IMG/VR virus record: IMGVR_UViG_3300022538_000539
Span: 1 to 64,000 of that record
DNA length: 64,000 nt
Direction: 5' to 3' (one strand)
Source: a virus
Shown here piece after piece: positions 8,592-18,238 of this stretch; positions within the stretch are counted from its first letter, which is position 1, and each line of letters begins with the position of its first letter. The notes under the pieces are model-generated. The model made no database searches. It worked only from the letters and a program-made list of their open reading frames with translations, and was not told where the DNA came from. The translations under genes and the position numbers were made by a program.

Positions 8592-9074
8592 TTGGCTTAT
8601 GCAACAGTAGATGATGTAAAAAAATATATAGCAAGATTTCCACTTACTGATGCTACTAAACCAACAGAAACACAAGTAGAAGGAATACTAACAGATATTG
8701 CTGCCGAAGTAGATTTTCTTATTTATAGTCTAGGATATGACTTGCCTATTCCTGAAACTGCTACTACTACTGCAGCATTTTTTAAAAAATTAGTTTCAGT
8801 AGGTACTGCTGGTTACATAATACTATCTAATCAACCTATGACAGAATATGGAACTGGTGTTGGTTCTTTAGCATTGAGATATATTGGAATTTATCACAAA
8901 TACTATGATAGATTGCAAAATGGATTTTATAAATTAGTTGATGTACCAGCAAGAGCAGGTACAAAAGCAGAAAGTTTATTTGGTAAACCTGCTTGCAACT
9001 ATTCATCTGAAGATGCACCAATATTTGAAAGAGAACCAATAGATGATTTTAAAATAGAAGATTTTGATATTTAA
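8592..9074 (+). CDS. Head-tail connector, Mu gp36/DUF1320-like
   Basis: A 160-residue adaptor expected to sit under the portal. The opening YATVDDVKKYI and the block VDFLIYSLGYDLPIP are characteristic of the DUF1320 (gp36-like) family. Translation starts at TTG 8592 behind a GAGGTAA SD; no ATG fits. A divergent paralogue of this protein is encoded at 21372-21716 in the tail/lysis region. The C-terminal ~50 residues are acidic and probably flexible. Confidence 0.75.
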   Translation: MAYATVDDVKKYIARFPLTDATKPTETQVEGILTDIAAEVDFLIYSLGYDLPIPETATTTAAFFKKLVSVGTAGYIILSNQPMTEYGTGVGSLALRYIGIYHKYYDRLQNGFYKLVDVPARAGTKAESLFGKPACNYSSEDAPIFEREPIDDFKIEDFDI

Positions 9075-9126
9075 TTACTTTAAAAGATGGTAACACTATA
9101 AAAGTGTGAGGGCAAAAGGGTAAATA

Positions 9127-9168
9127 TATTACTCAATGTTTTAGATATGGGGAATGTCTAGAGTAATA
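9127..9168 (+). promoter_or_regulatory. 8-bp hairpin in the leader of the gpG-like gene
   Basis: TATTACTC (9127-9134) pairs perfectly with GAGTAATA (9161-9168). A smaller ACACT/AGTGT hairpin lies ~30 bases upstream. The SD AAGAGG begins right after the stem, so the structure could influence translation. Confidence 0.4.
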
Positions 9169-9181
9169 AGAGGTTTAAATT

Positions 9182-9658
9182 ATGGCTAAATACGGAGTTA
9201 CTGTAAGTATAGAAAGTATGGATATTGCTCCAATAGTTTGGAAATTTGAAACTTTAAGCAGAAGACTTCCAGATTTTCAACCTATTTTTAGAGAAATATT
9301 AGCAGATTTTTGTAAGGAATTGGAAAAACAATTTGCTATGGAAGGTGGACATTTGAGTGGTAAATGGGATTCATTAAGTAAGTCTTATGGTGCTTGGAAA
9401 GAAAAATATTATCCTGGTACTACAATATTAGTAGCAACAGGTAGAATGCAATATCTTTCTACTGACCCAACTAAAAATGTGCATTTTACAAAGTCTGAAA
9501 TGATTAAGTATGTACCTACTTATTATACTATGTATCACCAAACTGGTACTTCAAAAATGGTTGCTAGACCTTTAGTTCAATTTATACCCTCTGATATACA
9601 GAAGAAATGGCGAAATATGATTAATGTTTGGATAAGAAATTTATGGGAGAAAAGTTAA
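9182..9658 (+). CDS. Virion morphogenesis / tail completion protein, Mu gpG-like
   Basis: A 158-residue protein of the Mu gpG / phage virion-morphogenesis family, which acts at the head-tail joint. Diagnostic blocks are ATGRMQYLS near residue 85 and the closing YHQTGTSKMVARPLVQFIPSD, corresponding to the family's HQ-G and A-RP-L motifs. Gene order (gp36-like, gpG-like, gp37-like, tube) agrees. The SD AAGAGG precedes ATG 9182. Confidence 0.75.
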   Translation: MAKYGVTVSIESMDIAPIVWKFETLSRRLPDFQPIFREILADFCKELEKQFAMEGGHLSGKWDSLSKSYGAWKEKYYPGTTILVATGRMQYLSTDPTKNVHFTKSEMIKYVPTYYTMYHQTGTSKMVARPLVQFIPSDIQKKWRNMINVWIRNLWEKS

Positions 9659-9715
9659 TAATAGATATAAATAAAAAATTTTGAATTAATTATTTTAAAA
9701 TAAAGGAAATTTATA

Positions 9716-10195
9716 ATGAGTAGTCGCAATATTGAAAGTATTATTGATAAATTAAAAGCTATTTTGGTTGAACATCTATCATCTAAATTAACTGATTTAG
9801 AAAATGAACATGATGATGGTATTCCATTAACTACACCTACAGTGTGTGAATACACAATTAGTCTTCCACAAGAGGATGAGTTTATAACTATTGTAGGTTC
9901 AACAACAGTAGTTAATCAACAGCAAAAACAATGGGCTTTAATGACTCATGGAATTTACTTAACAATTTGGGTAATTGATACAATAAGCACAGAACGAATT
10001 ACTAAAAGAATTTATAGATATATAAGAGGAATGTATGAAATACTTGCCGCACATCTTGATTTAGATTGTGATGGTATAATATTAAATTTTGAATCTATAA
10101 ATTATACTCCATTATATGAAACAAAAAGAGAAACTGTTTTTATGCAAGGAGCTTCAATATTGTTGCGTATAACAGTTGATGAGAATCTAATATAA
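9716..10195 (+). CDS. Tail terminator / gp37-like (DUF1834-like) neck protein
   Basis: A 159-residue protein in the position of the tail terminator, directly before the tail tube gene. It shows an alpha/beta pattern, with an N-terminal amphipathic helix (IESIIDKLKAILVEHL) followed by strands (GIYLTIWVID, GASILLRITVD). This resembles the Mu gp37/DUF1834 family; I rely on position as much as sequence. The SD AAAGGAA precedes ATG. Confidence 0.55.
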   Translation: MSSRNIESIIDKLKAILVEHLSSKLTDLENEHDDGIPLTTPTVCEYTISLPQEDEFITIVGSTTVVNQQQKQWALMTHGIYLTIWVIDTISTERITKRIYRYIRGMYEILAAHLDLDCDGIILNFESINYTPLYETKRETVFMQGASILLRITVDENLI

Positions 10196-10293
10196 AAATA
10201 ATATAATATATTATAAAAATTTAATTTAAAAAATTGTGTTATAACACACAAAACTTAACATAAGATATTTTTTAAAGGAGGTGCTAAATACAA

Positions 10294-11277
10294 ATGCCTA
10301 TAATTAGAAGTACAGAAGGATATTTAGGATTTGGTAAACAAAATGCACAAGGTACTGCCGTAACACCTACAGAACGTATATACTTATCAGGAGCAGAATC
10401 AATAGAAGCAACTCAAGAATTTGAAAACTACTGGGAACAAACAGGAGAGAGATTTCCTAGTTTTACTCTTAAAAAATTCCATAAACATGATGGTGGATTT
10501 CCTGCTTTTCTAAGACCAGATATTGGTGGTTATTTAACTGCTATGTTTGTAGGTGCAGATAATAAGTCAGGTACTACAGTTCCTTATACTCATATATTAA
10601 CAGTTGCTGATAGTGTTCCTTGGATGTCAATAGAACGTCAAGTAGGAGATACAGATAATGGTATTATAGAAAGAATAGCAGATTGTAAGTTTAATAATCT
10701 TACTATTTCAGCAGAAGCAGGAGTACCTGTAGTAATGGAAATGGAATTTCTTGGAACTCAAGCATCAATCGAAACAACTGCATCAACAGCAAGTTATGAT
10801 ACACAAAAACCATTTACTTTCAATCACGGAACTTTTACATTAGATGGTGGTACTACTACTGAAATTACTGCTTTTAGTTTATCTATGTCAAATAATCTAT
10901 CAGGAGATATTTTCTCTAGTGAAATTACAAGAGAAGATATACTTGAATTAGGATTTTCAGTTGATGTATCTTTTACTCTAAAATTTGTTGACACAGATTG
11001 GTATAAGAAAATATACTATGGTGGAACAGCAGGAACAGCTGTTCAAGATGAATTGTATTCAGGAGATTTTGATGTTGATTTAACTTATGGTAGTGGTACT
11101 GATGCAAGAGGTTATAAAATAGAACTTGAAAAAGTATACTTTACAACAGGAGCAGTCCACTTAACAAGCGAAGCAGAACCTATATACCAAGATTGCGAAG
11201 GATATATGGTTAAACCAGATTCTGGAACAGCAATTACAATAACAGTAAAAAATACTGACGACTCAGAATATCTATAA
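10294..11277 (+). CDS. Major tail tube protein
   Basis: A 327-residue, beta-rich, Gly/Thr-rich protein followed by the G/GT chaperone pair and the tape measure, which is the standard place of the tail tube gene. The block TEGYLGFGKQNAQGTAVTPTERIYLSG matches the N-terminus of long-tailed phage tube proteins. It is poor in lysine compared with its neighbours, as expected for an abundant virion protein. A strong SD AAAGGAGGTG precedes ATG. The ~100-base leader contains a TGTGTTATAACACA palindrome. Confidence 0.75.
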   Translation: MPIIRSTEGYLGFGKQNAQGTAVTPTERIYLSGAESIEATQEFENYWEQTGERFPSFTLKKFHKHDGGFPAFLRPDIGGYLTAMFVGADNKSGTTVPYTHILTVADSVPWMSIERQVGDTDNGIIERIADCKFNNLTISAEAGVPVVMEMEFLGTQASIETTASTASYDTQKPFTFNHGTFTLDGGTTTEITAFSLSMSNNLSGDIFSSEITREDILELGFSVDVSFTLKFVDTDWYKKIYYGGTAGTAVQDELYSGDFDVDLTYGSGTDARGYKIELEKVYFTTGAVHLTSEAEPIYQDCEGYMVKPDSGTAITITVKNTDDSEYL

Positions 11278-11339
11278 AAATAAATAATTAACAATTTAAG
11301 CCAGCAGTAAAATTTTATTTATAAGGAGGATTGAAAAAG

Positions 11340-11756
11340 TTGCCTATTAAATTAATAAATATAGACAGAATGTTATGTGAAGATATACCAATTCAGTTTG
11401 GTGGTAAAAAATACATTATCAAATCTGCTATTCCAGGTTTTATTACAGAAGAATTTTTGAATATAGCACAAGAATTAGCTGATAAAGACTTTATGGTGGA
11501 TTATGAGTTAGGTATGAAATATCTTCAAATAATTACAAAATTATTTCAAGCAAATGGACATGAAGTTACATTTGAAGAATTAAAACAATCAGGAGTTAGT
11601 GTAAGTCAAATTGTACTGCTGGCTGATTTAATTATAAGACTAATGTGGTTTAGACCAGATGATGTTCTTACAGTAACAGGTGAAATAAAAAAAGCAGAGA
11701 AGCTTCTGACAATCAGGAAACAGAAGATACAGCCGACCAAGAAGAAAAAGAAGTAG
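11340..11756 (+). CDS. Tail assembly chaperone G
   Basis: First part of the lambda G/GT-type chaperone pair that coats the tape measure during tail assembly. It is small, lies between tube and tape measure, and ends in a Lys-rich tail. The SD AAGGAGG (11323-11329) is only one base from the TTG at 11331, so the in-frame TTG at 11340, with a 10-base spacer, is the better start. A slippery A7 stretch at 11687-11693 should send some ribosomes into the -1 frame (next entries). Confidence 0.7.
   Translation: MPIKLINIDRMLCEDIPIQFGGKKYIIKSAIPGFITEEFLNIAQELADKDFMVDYELGMKYLQIITKLFQANGHEVTFEELKQSGVSVSQIVLLADLIIRLMWFRPDDVLTVTGEIKKAEKLLTIRKQKIQPTKKKKK
11687..11693 (+). promoter_or_regulatory. -1 ribosomal frameshift slippery site (A AAA AAA G)
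   Basis: The heptamer is read A-AAA-AAA in the frame of chaperone G. After a -1 slip the codons remain AAA AAA. The -1 frame has stops at 11651, 11660 and 11681 but is then open from 11684 through the downstream reading frame to 11986. Position near the end of G is typical for tail chaperones. Confidence 0.75.
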
Positions 11757-11761
11757 ATTTA

Positions 11762-11986
11762 ATGCAGTTTTATGCTAGTGTGTCTAAGATGTCTGGTATT
11801 GATTGGCATACTTTGCGAAAAAAATATTCTTTGCTACAAATGATTGCTATTGCAGAAGCATATACTGAATTAAATAAACAAGCAGAAGAACAAATGAATA
11901 TACCACAATACAAGAAAAACTTCAGGTCAAAATTAAATATTTTAAGAAAAGCTGAAGTAGCACATACTAAAAGAACTAAAAAATAA
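11762..11986 (+). CDS. Tail assembly chaperone T domain, expressed as G-T fusion by -1 frameshift
   Basis: This reading frame lies in the -1 frame relative to chaperone G and is continuous with it back to the slippery site at 11687-11693. Shifting there gives a G-T protein of about 215 residues, with an acidic Glu/Asp-rich linker and this T domain (FYASVSKMSGIDW, LRKKYSLLQMIAIAEAY). The ATG at 11762 has no good SD, so independent translation is unlikely. The T domain normally recruits tail-tube subunits to the tape measure. Confidence 0.75.
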   Translation: MQFYASVSKMSGIDWHTLRKKYSLLQMIAIAEAYTELNKQAEEQMNIPQYKKNFRSKLNILRKAEVAHTKRTKK

Positions 11987-12002
11987 TTTAAGGAATTAAA
12001 CT

Positions 12003-12149
12003 ATGAGTTATGTAAAATGGGGAAAGTCTTTATCTGATTGGTTTAATGATGAAATTAAAAAAATACAGATAAGATGTGAAAAGAAAAAAATTATATCTAT
12101 TTGGGATTTAAACCCTAAAAAAAGGAGAATTATAAAAAATGCCAGCTAA
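12003..12149 (+). CDS. Small basic protein before the tape measure
   Basis: A 48-residue frame (MSYVKWGKSLSDWFNDEI...) with an AAGGAA SD. It overlaps the tape-measure start by 11 bases. It is Trp- and Lys-rich with no recognised domain. Its position between the G/GT chaperones and the tape measure, and tight packing, support a real gene; it could instead be the remnant of a third chaperone frame. Confidence 0.45.
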   Translation: MSYVKWGKSLSDWFNDEIKKIQIRCEKKKIISIWDLNPKKRRIIKNAS

Positions 12150-15100
12150 ATTTGGATATACAGGTGGTGGTATGGGTGGTACAGGAACTACTGATATTCT
12201 ATTTCGTATGCGTGGTGATGCCAAACAACTAATAGGAGTAATAGGTGGTGTCGTAGGTGCATTCAAAGCAATGGATGTAAGTGCTACTATGATGGCAGCA
12301 AAAGTGACTAAAGGTTTTGATGTAATGAGTATTGCTATTGCAGGCATTGGTGCTATAACATTAGGATTTATGGCAAACTTTGCTAAATCTGCCGCAAGAA
12401 TAGAAGAGTTAGATGCTGTTTTGAAACTTGTAGCAGGTAGATTAGGATACACAGCACACGAAATTGATGGTATGATAAAGGAATTAGTAGAATATGGTAT
12501 TAGTATGGAAGTTGCTCGCCAATCACTCTTAACATTCACTCATGCTCATATGAAATTAGAAGAAGCAGTAAAATTAGCAAGAGTAGCCCAAGACCTTGCT
12601 GTTATTTCAGGACAGGACTCATCACAAACTTTCCAACATTTAACACTTGCTGTTGCAAAAGCAAATACTCGTATGCTTATGACTTTTGGTATTCTGACTA
12701 CAAATATAGCAGCATGGAGAACTCATGCTGAAGAAATAGGTAAAACTGTAGATGAACTAACTATTTTTGAAAAAAGACAAGCAGTTCTTAATGCTATATT
12801 CAAAGAATCAGAAGCAATGGCTGGAGCATATGAAATGGCTATGACTACTTCTGCTAAACAGTTAAGAACTTTCAACAGATATATCAAGGACTTGAAAGTA
12901 GAATTAGGTCAAGCACTACTTCCTGTATTTAATACTGTAATTTATAGTGCTACAAAAATGTTTGCAGCATGGAGAAATCTTTCAGATGGTACAAAAGGAC
13001 TTATAGGCAATGTTATGGTACTTGGTGGTACTTTTTTGATTGTCACAGGGAGTGTAATGAAACTTCTTTCTGCAGTAGATAAATTAGCAGATAGTTATGT
13101 TGCTTATTCTAATGCAGTACTAGCAGGAAATATAGAAATGCAAATTGCTAAAGCAAATATAATGTCTTGGGGATTAGCAGCAGGTACTATTGCTTTAATT
13201 ATAACTGGATTAGTGTATAGTTGGCAACAACAACAAAAAATAATAAGAGAAGCAAATGAAGAATTAGAAGAACATACTAAAATAGCAAAACATCTTGAAA
13301 TAGAATTAAGAAGACTAAAAGCAGAATTAGAAGCAGGAACTATAACTAATTTAGAATATACTGAAGCAGAATTAAAATTAAAAAAACAAATAGAAGAAAA
13401 TATTTATACATTTGAAGATTACATAGATAAACTTGGTATTCTTGCTAAACTTAGAATATTAGAAGCTAAAGGATTGACACATACAGTGCCATTATTTGCA
13501 GTTCAAGCAGACGCAATAAAACAAGCAGTTGTAGAATATGAAGCAATAACTGGTGAAATACTAGATTTAACAGAGTTACTTCCTCTCTTAACAAAAGTAA
13601 TGGGAGAACAAACTGTTGCAGAATTACTAGGAACACAAGCAGCAAAAAAACGTGAAGAAGCAGAAATGAAATTAAGAAGAGCATTTGAAGCAAGAAGACT
13701 AGCAGAAGAACTTGTTCAAAAACAAATAGAAGAACATGCGGAAACTATAGAACCTTTGAAAATGATGTATAAAGATTATTTAAATATTCAGTTAGATGTA
13801 GCAAAGAAAGAAGAAGATTTAGCAGATATAACAACTGACCTAATAGACCTAAGAAAAAAAGAAAATGAATTAATTCATGGTAAAACTACTGTAGTAATAT
13901 CAGCAGAAAAAGCATCAGATAAACATATTAAAGCATTAGAAAGAGAAAAATCAACATGGGTGACTCTTGATAAAGCCAAAAGAAGAGAAGCAAAAGGTGC
14001 AACAACAAGAGAACAACTGAATAAAAAAATAGAAGTATCACAAAGTAAATACAATAGAGCACTTGCAGATAGAATTGAATTAGAAGGAAAATTAGGTGGT
14101 ATTACTAAAACTACATTTGGTACAGAAGAAGAAATACTAGAAGTTCAAACAGAAATTGCTACAAAAATATTAGAAGAAAAACATGGTAGAGAAGAATTAA
14201 TAGAACTTCAAGAAAAACAAAGAACTGCTGTTTGGATGCTAAATAGCGAACTACTTGAAAATATAAAAGCAACAGAACGATTTTCAGAAGGTATTGTTAC
14301 ACTTCCAGAAGTCATAGAATTTTGGATAGAAAATAATATTTGGAAAAGTAAAGAAGAATTAGAAATCTTTGAAGAATTAGCAAAAAAATTAGAATATGTT
14401 GAAGGTAAATTCTTTATGGATGCTGAAGGTGCTTTATTTGATATCGAAGAATTAGGCAAAAGATATGGTTTATTAGAAGCACTCTTTGGAAAAGAAATGG
14501 CTATTAAATTAACTACTGTATGGGCACAAGAAGAAATAAAAACATTAAAAACTAAGACAGAAGGTTTAAAAGCAGATATTGAAGCAATTAATGACTTATT
14601 TACAGGAAAAAAACCTATAACAGTTGGTAAAGCATTCTGGCGACAAGAAATTGAAGATTTACAAAAAGAATTAGATATTGCAGAAAGTGATATTAAAACT
14701 TTATCAGCATTTCCATTTAATTTAGATACTACTGAAGCAGAAAAAAAAGTTGAAGATTTAGAAACTAGTATAGAAGAACTTCCAGGAGAACATAAAGTAA
14801 AAGTAGATATAGATAAAAGCGAATTTGATAGAGGACTTAATTATATTATTCGAAAATTAAATACAATATCTAGTGTTTCAGTTAGAGTAAATGTTTCAGC
14901 ACCAAGTTTACCTAGTATAGAAACAAGATTGAGTAAAATAGGTAAATATGGATTTCAATATGGAGGAATTTTTAGTCAACCAACTCTTGGATTAATTGGT
15001 GAAAAAGGAACAGAAGCAGTTATTCCTTTGACTAAGAAGTCTCCTTATCCAACAATACAACAAATGCAAAAAATGCTTGGAATAATACCATTCCAATATG

Positions 15101-15264
15101 GTGGAATTGTTGGCGACAAACATATAGGAACTACTAAAACTATATTTTCATCGCCAATAATAATTGAAAATCTCTCTGTGAGAGAAGAAGCAGATATTAA
15201 TAGAATAGCTGAACGATTAGAAAATATTAGAATTTCAAATTCAAGGTCAGGAGGTAATAAATAA
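12139..15264 (+). CDS. Tail tape measure protein
   Basis: The longest virion protein of the module (1041 residues); it sets tail length and fills the tail tube. It starts with a Gly-rich segment (FGYTGGGMGGTG), has hydrophobic helices around residues 75-100 and 290-360, and then a very long Glu/Lys coiled-coil. The last 100 residues carry the repeated element YGFQYGGIFSQPTLGLIGEKGTEAVIPL ending in FQYGGIVG, a hallmark of tape-measure C-termini. At roughly 0.15 nm per residue the tail would be about 150 nm, a siphovirus-type length; no sheath gene is present. The SD AAGGAG precedes ATG. Confidence 0.9.
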   Translation: MPAKFGYTGGGMGGTGTTDILFRMRGDAKQLIGVIGGVVGAFKAMDVSATMMAAKVTKGFDVMSIAIAGIGAITLGFMANFAKSAARIEELDAVLKLVAGRLGYTAHEIDGMIKELVEYGISMEVARQSLLTFTHAHMKLEEAVKLARVAQDLAVISGQDSSQTFQHLTLAVAKANTRMLMTFGILTTNIAAWRTHAEEIGKTVDELTIFEKRQAVLNAIFKESEAMAGAYEMAMTTSAKQLRTFNRYIKDLKVELGQALLPVFNTVIYSATKMFAAWRNLSDGTKGLIGNVMVLGGTFLIVTGSVMKLLSAVDKLADSYVAYSNAVLAGNIEMQIAKANIMSWGLAAGTIALIITGLVYSWQQQQKIIREANEELEEHTKIAKHLEIELRRLKAELEAGTITNLEYTEAELKLKKQIEENIYTFEDYIDKLGILAKLRILEAKGLTHTVPLFAVQADAIKQAVVEYEAITGEILDLTELLPLLTKVMGEQTVAELLGTQAAKKREEAEMKLRRAFEARRLAEELVQKQIEEHAETIEPLKMMYKDYLNIQLDVAKKEEDLADITTDLIDLRKKENELIHGKTTVVISAEKASDKHIKALEREKSTWVTLDKAKRREAKGATTREQLNKKIEVSQSKYNRALADRIELEGKLGGITKTTFGTEEEILEVQTEIATKILEEKHGREELIELQEKQRTAVWMLNSELLENIKATERFSEGIVTLPEVIEFWIENNIWKSKEELEIFEELAKKLEYVEGKFFMDAEGALFDIEELGKRYGLLEALFGKEMAIKLTTVWAQEEIKTLKTKTEGLKADIEAINDLFTGKKPITVGKAFWRQEIEDLQKELDIAESDIKTLSAFPFNLDTTEAEKKVEDLETSIEELPGEHKVKVDIDKSEFDRGLNYIIRKLNTISSVSVRVNVSAPSLPSIETRLSKIGKYGFQYGGIFSQPTLGLIGEKGTEAVIPLTKKSPYPTIQQMQKMLGIIPFQYGGIVGDKHIGTTKTIFSSPIIIENLSVREEADINRIAERLENIRISNSRSGGNK

Positions 15265-16046
15265 TGTCTTTAAGTTTTACTTACAATGAAGTTAGTTCTG
15301 CAACTTACATAGATTTAATAAGGAATGTAAAAAAATCATTAACTCCAGCAAGCATTATAAAAGAAATAAGCATACCAAGAAAAGATGGAATTCATTTTTT
15401 TGATAGAACATTTGATAAAAGAATAATTAGAATAGAAACATTGGTAAAAGGAACTTCTATAAGTAATTTACTTGATAAAATTGACAATTTGAATGAATTT
15501 TTATATAAAAGTGAACCAAAAAAATTAATATTTTCAGATGAAAATGATAAATATTTTAATGCTTTATTTGCTAATAAAACTCAAGTGATTAATAGAAGAA
15601 TTTGGCATGCTAATATTGATTTAGAATTTCATTGTTTTGACCCATTTGCTTATGCAGTATCAGGTAGTGAGGTTAATAAAACTGATATTACAACTAAAGG
15701 ATATACTTGGAATGTTAGTAATACAGGTCAATATTATGCTTACCCTATAATAACAATAACTTTTAATCAAAATCAAACTCATATTTATATTCAGAATAAC
15801 AGTGTAACAGGTTCAAGATTTGATATTTCTAAAAGTTTTAGTAATGGTAATATTTTAGTTGTAAATAATAAAACTATGGGAGTGACACTGGATGGTGTTT
15901 ATTCTCCAGCAGGATTTGGAGATGGTGGAGATAGTAAGGCAGAATTTATTTTATTAAGAGTAGGAAATAATCAATTTGAAGTTAGTACAACTGATGCAAC
16001 TTTAAATGTAGATATAAAAACAAATTTTAATAAAACTTATTTATAA
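15264..16046 (+). CDS. Distal tail protein (Dit)
   Basis: Hub protein joining tail tube and tip. It starts on the last base of the tape-measure stop codon (TAATG), implying coupled translation. Residues 1-140 match Sipho_tail/Dit N-domains (IIKEISIPRKDGIHFFDRTFDKR ... NLNEFLYKSEPKKLIFSDENDKYF ... EFHCFDPFAY). The C-terminal half is a beta-sandwich-like galectin-type domain. Confidence 0.8.
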   Translation: MSLSFTYNEVSSATYIDLIRNVKKSLTPASIIKEISIPRKDGIHFFDRTFDKRIIRIETLVKGTSISNLLDKIDNLNEFLYKSEPKKLIFSDENDKYFNALFANKTQVINRRIWHANIDLEFHCFDPFAYAVSGSEVNKTDITTKGYTWNVSNTGQYYAYPIITITFNQNQTHIYIQNNSVTGSRFDISKSFSNGNILVVNNKTMGVTLDGVYSPAGFGDGGDSKAEFILLRVGNNQFEVSTTDATLNVDIKTNFNKTYL

Positions 16047-16059
16047 AAAAGGAGGAAAA

Positions 16060-16569
16060 TTGATAAAGAAAGAAAAAATTCAAACATGTGAAATAATGAA
16101 TTTTAAAGAAGAATTCACTGTTATAAAATATAAGAATGATGAAGACTATAAAAAAAAGCAAGCATATCAAGTATTGACTGGGGTTTGTGAAGGTGGTATT
16201 AATTGTATGCTTAATGCTGGCATAACAGCGTTATGGAATTTAATGACTGGTGATAGTGCTAATCATTTAGATAACAGTAATGCCCAAATAGGAGTAGGAA
16301 ATTCAAATACAGTGGCAGAATCTACACAAACAGATTTGCAGGGAGGTAGTGTAGCTTGGAGTGTAATGGATGTAACTTTTCCACAAGTTTCTAATCAAAA
16401 AGTTACTTTTGCAGGAGATTTTGGTTCAGCAGAAGCTAATTTTCATTGGGAAGAATGTGCTGTTAGATATAGTACAGCAGGAACTGTACTTAATAGAGTA
16501 GTTGCAGATAAAGGAACTAAGTCAGTTGGAGAAACTTGGATAGCTAAATTAGAAATAACAGGTTCATAA
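16060..16569 (+). CDS. Tail-tip associated structural protein, unknown
   Basis: A 169-residue protein whose first 50 residues are Lys-rich and the rest Gly/Ser/Thr-rich (AQIGVGNSNTVAESTQTDLQGGS), a composition seen in virion proteins. It lies between Dit and a beta-helix spike. TTG 16060 is the likely start, behind GGAGG with a short four-base spacer; ATG at codon 14 has no SD. I do not recognise the family. Confidence 0.5.
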   Translation: MIKKEKIQTCEIMNFKEEFTVIKYKNDEDYKKKQAYQVLTGVCEGGINCMLNAGITALWNLMTGDSANHLDNSNAQIGVGNSNTVAESTQTDLQGGSVAWSVMDVTFPQVSNQKVTFAGDFGSAEANFHWEECAVRYSTAGTVLNRVVADKGTKSVGETWIAKLEITGS

Positions 16570-16583
16570 TAAAGGAGATTTAA

Positions 16584-18230
16584 TTGAAAATAGATTTATC
16601 AAAATATGATAAGTTATCAGACAAACAATGGAAAGATAAGGTAATTTATCGTGGATTACACATTAAATATAAGCATCAACTGAATAAACTTAAAAAACTT
16701 TATCCTAAAAAGATTGAAACATTACAAGATAGACTTAAATTTTTACAATTTGATACAGAGAAACCTGAATTTGATAAAACATTGAAATTGGTTGAAATTT
16801 TTGATTTAGAATTTTGTTTGAATAAACAATTATCAGAACTTGAAAATATAGTTAATGACAAAGTTGAATTTTTAAATAATAAAATAGAGCGAATAGTTGA
16901 TAAATATGCAGCAACTCTTAAAGAAATTGAGTTGAGAGATAAGAAATTGGTTAAACGAACCCCAAAAGGAACTGTATACTATATTGACTTGAATGCAGGC
17001 GATGATGGATTGGATGGCTTAACTACTGGAAATGCTTGGCTAACTTTAAATAAATATACAACAGTAGAAGCAAGAACTCCAGGAGATATAGCAAAAGTTA
17101 GAGCTGGAACATCTCAAATATTTGCAGGTAATTTAGCCCTTGATGAAGATGGGAATGTAGACAATCTAATAACAATTAAAGGTTGTAGTGTTGCAGATGA
17201 CCCGTGGAGTGATAGTTCTGATGTTAGACCTATTTTAGATTTTAATGATACTACTTATTTGGTTTATAGTGCTGGAGACCATCGTTGGAAATTTCAGAAT
17301 TTGGATTTTAAGGGAGGAAATAGTACCACTGACGCTTGTGTAAGTATTGATTCAAATAACACTTTTTTTGATAATTGCAGAATTTATGAAAATGGGTCAA
17401 CTGGCTTGCTTTTGAAAGGTAATAATGGAGCAGAAATTAGAGATTGTGAATTTTACAGTAATGTAGGCATAAATTTGTCCATAGGAGATATAGGAAATCT
17501 ATCTATCATAGGATGCACATTTAATGGAGGAACAGACACTACTAATTATGGAATTTATTACAATAACAGAGTTGAACCATTAGTATTAATAGATTGTAGT
17601 TTTGGACAAACTACTACTCACGATACAGTAGATATTCGTTTACTTTCAAATGGTAATTTGATTATGAGAAATTGTGTCTATAATTCTATTACATATTATG
17701 ATTATTATAATACAGATAAGGGACAAAAATTACGTAGCGAAGATGATGGACAAGTTTTTGAGGTTCATAAGACAAATACTTATGATGTAACTTTAGAAAG
17801 AGATACTGTGGTCACAAGACCAGGTGGTGCAGACAGTTCTTTAAAAATGACACCAAGTTCAAGAGTAGGACTATATAATAAGGTAAGTTCTTCTGGAGGA
17901 CAAGGAGAAATAGTAAGAGGAACTTTCAGAATTTGGTTGCAAGCAGATGTAGAAAAAACTATTAATATCTACATTAAAGGTTTTGGTTGGACGGGATTTC
18001 CAACAGTTGCACAATTATTTGTTCGAGCTTCTTATCTAAGTAATGCAGGAAATGCAAATAGAACAGAAATAGATAGTGATGAAGTAATAGCGAATAATGT
18101 TGATTGGGTTCCATTTCAAGTTACGTTGACACCTGCACGAACAGGGTTTGTTTATGTAGATGCGTTTATAGCCCATTACGAAGCAAGTAGTGGTATAAAC
18201 ATAGATATAGATACAAGTAATATAACATAA
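16584..18230 (+). CDS. Tail spike/adhesin with right-handed beta-helix
   Basis: Residues ~1-125 are helical and charged, likely for anchoring. Residues ~130-380 open with GTVYYIDLNAGDDGLDGLTTGNAW, a frequent N-terminal cap of pectate-lyase-like spikes. They continue with stacked beta-helix rungs (FQNLDFKGGN, FDNCRIYENGSTGLLLKG, IRDCEFYSN, IIGCTFNGG, LIDCSFG, MRNCVYNS). The last ~150 residues are a beta-sandwich, possibly carbohydrate-binding. It probably recognises or degrades host surface glycan. TTG 16584 is used, behind AAAGGAG at good spacing. Confidence 0.75.
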   Translation: MKIDLSKYDKLSDKQWKDKVIYRGLHIKYKHQLNKLKKLYPKKIETLQDRLKFLQFDTEKPEFDKTLKLVEIFDLEFCLNKQLSELENIVNDKVEFLNNKIERIVDKYAATLKEIELRDKKLVKRTPKGTVYYIDLNAGDDGLDGLTTGNAWLTLNKYTTVEARTPGDIAKVRAGTSQIFAGNLALDEDGNVDNLITIKGCSVADDPWSDSSDVRPILDFNDTTYLVYSAGDHRWKFQNLDFKGGNSTTDACVSIDSNNTFFDNCRIYENGSTGLLLKGNNGAEIRDCEFYSNVGINLSIGDIGNLSIIGCTFNGGTDTTNYGIYYNNRVEPLVLIDCSFGQTTTHDTVDIRLLSNGNLIMRNCVYNSITYYDYYNTDKGQKLRSEDDGQVFEVHKTNTYDVTLERDTVVTRPGGADSSLKMTPSSRVGLYNKVSSSGGQGEIVRGTFRIWLQADVEKTINIYIKGFGWTGFPTVAQLFVRASYLSNAGNANRTEIDSDEVIANNVDWVPFQVTLTPARTGFVYVDAFIAHYEASSGINIDIDTSNIT

Positions 18231-18238
18231 GGAGAAAA

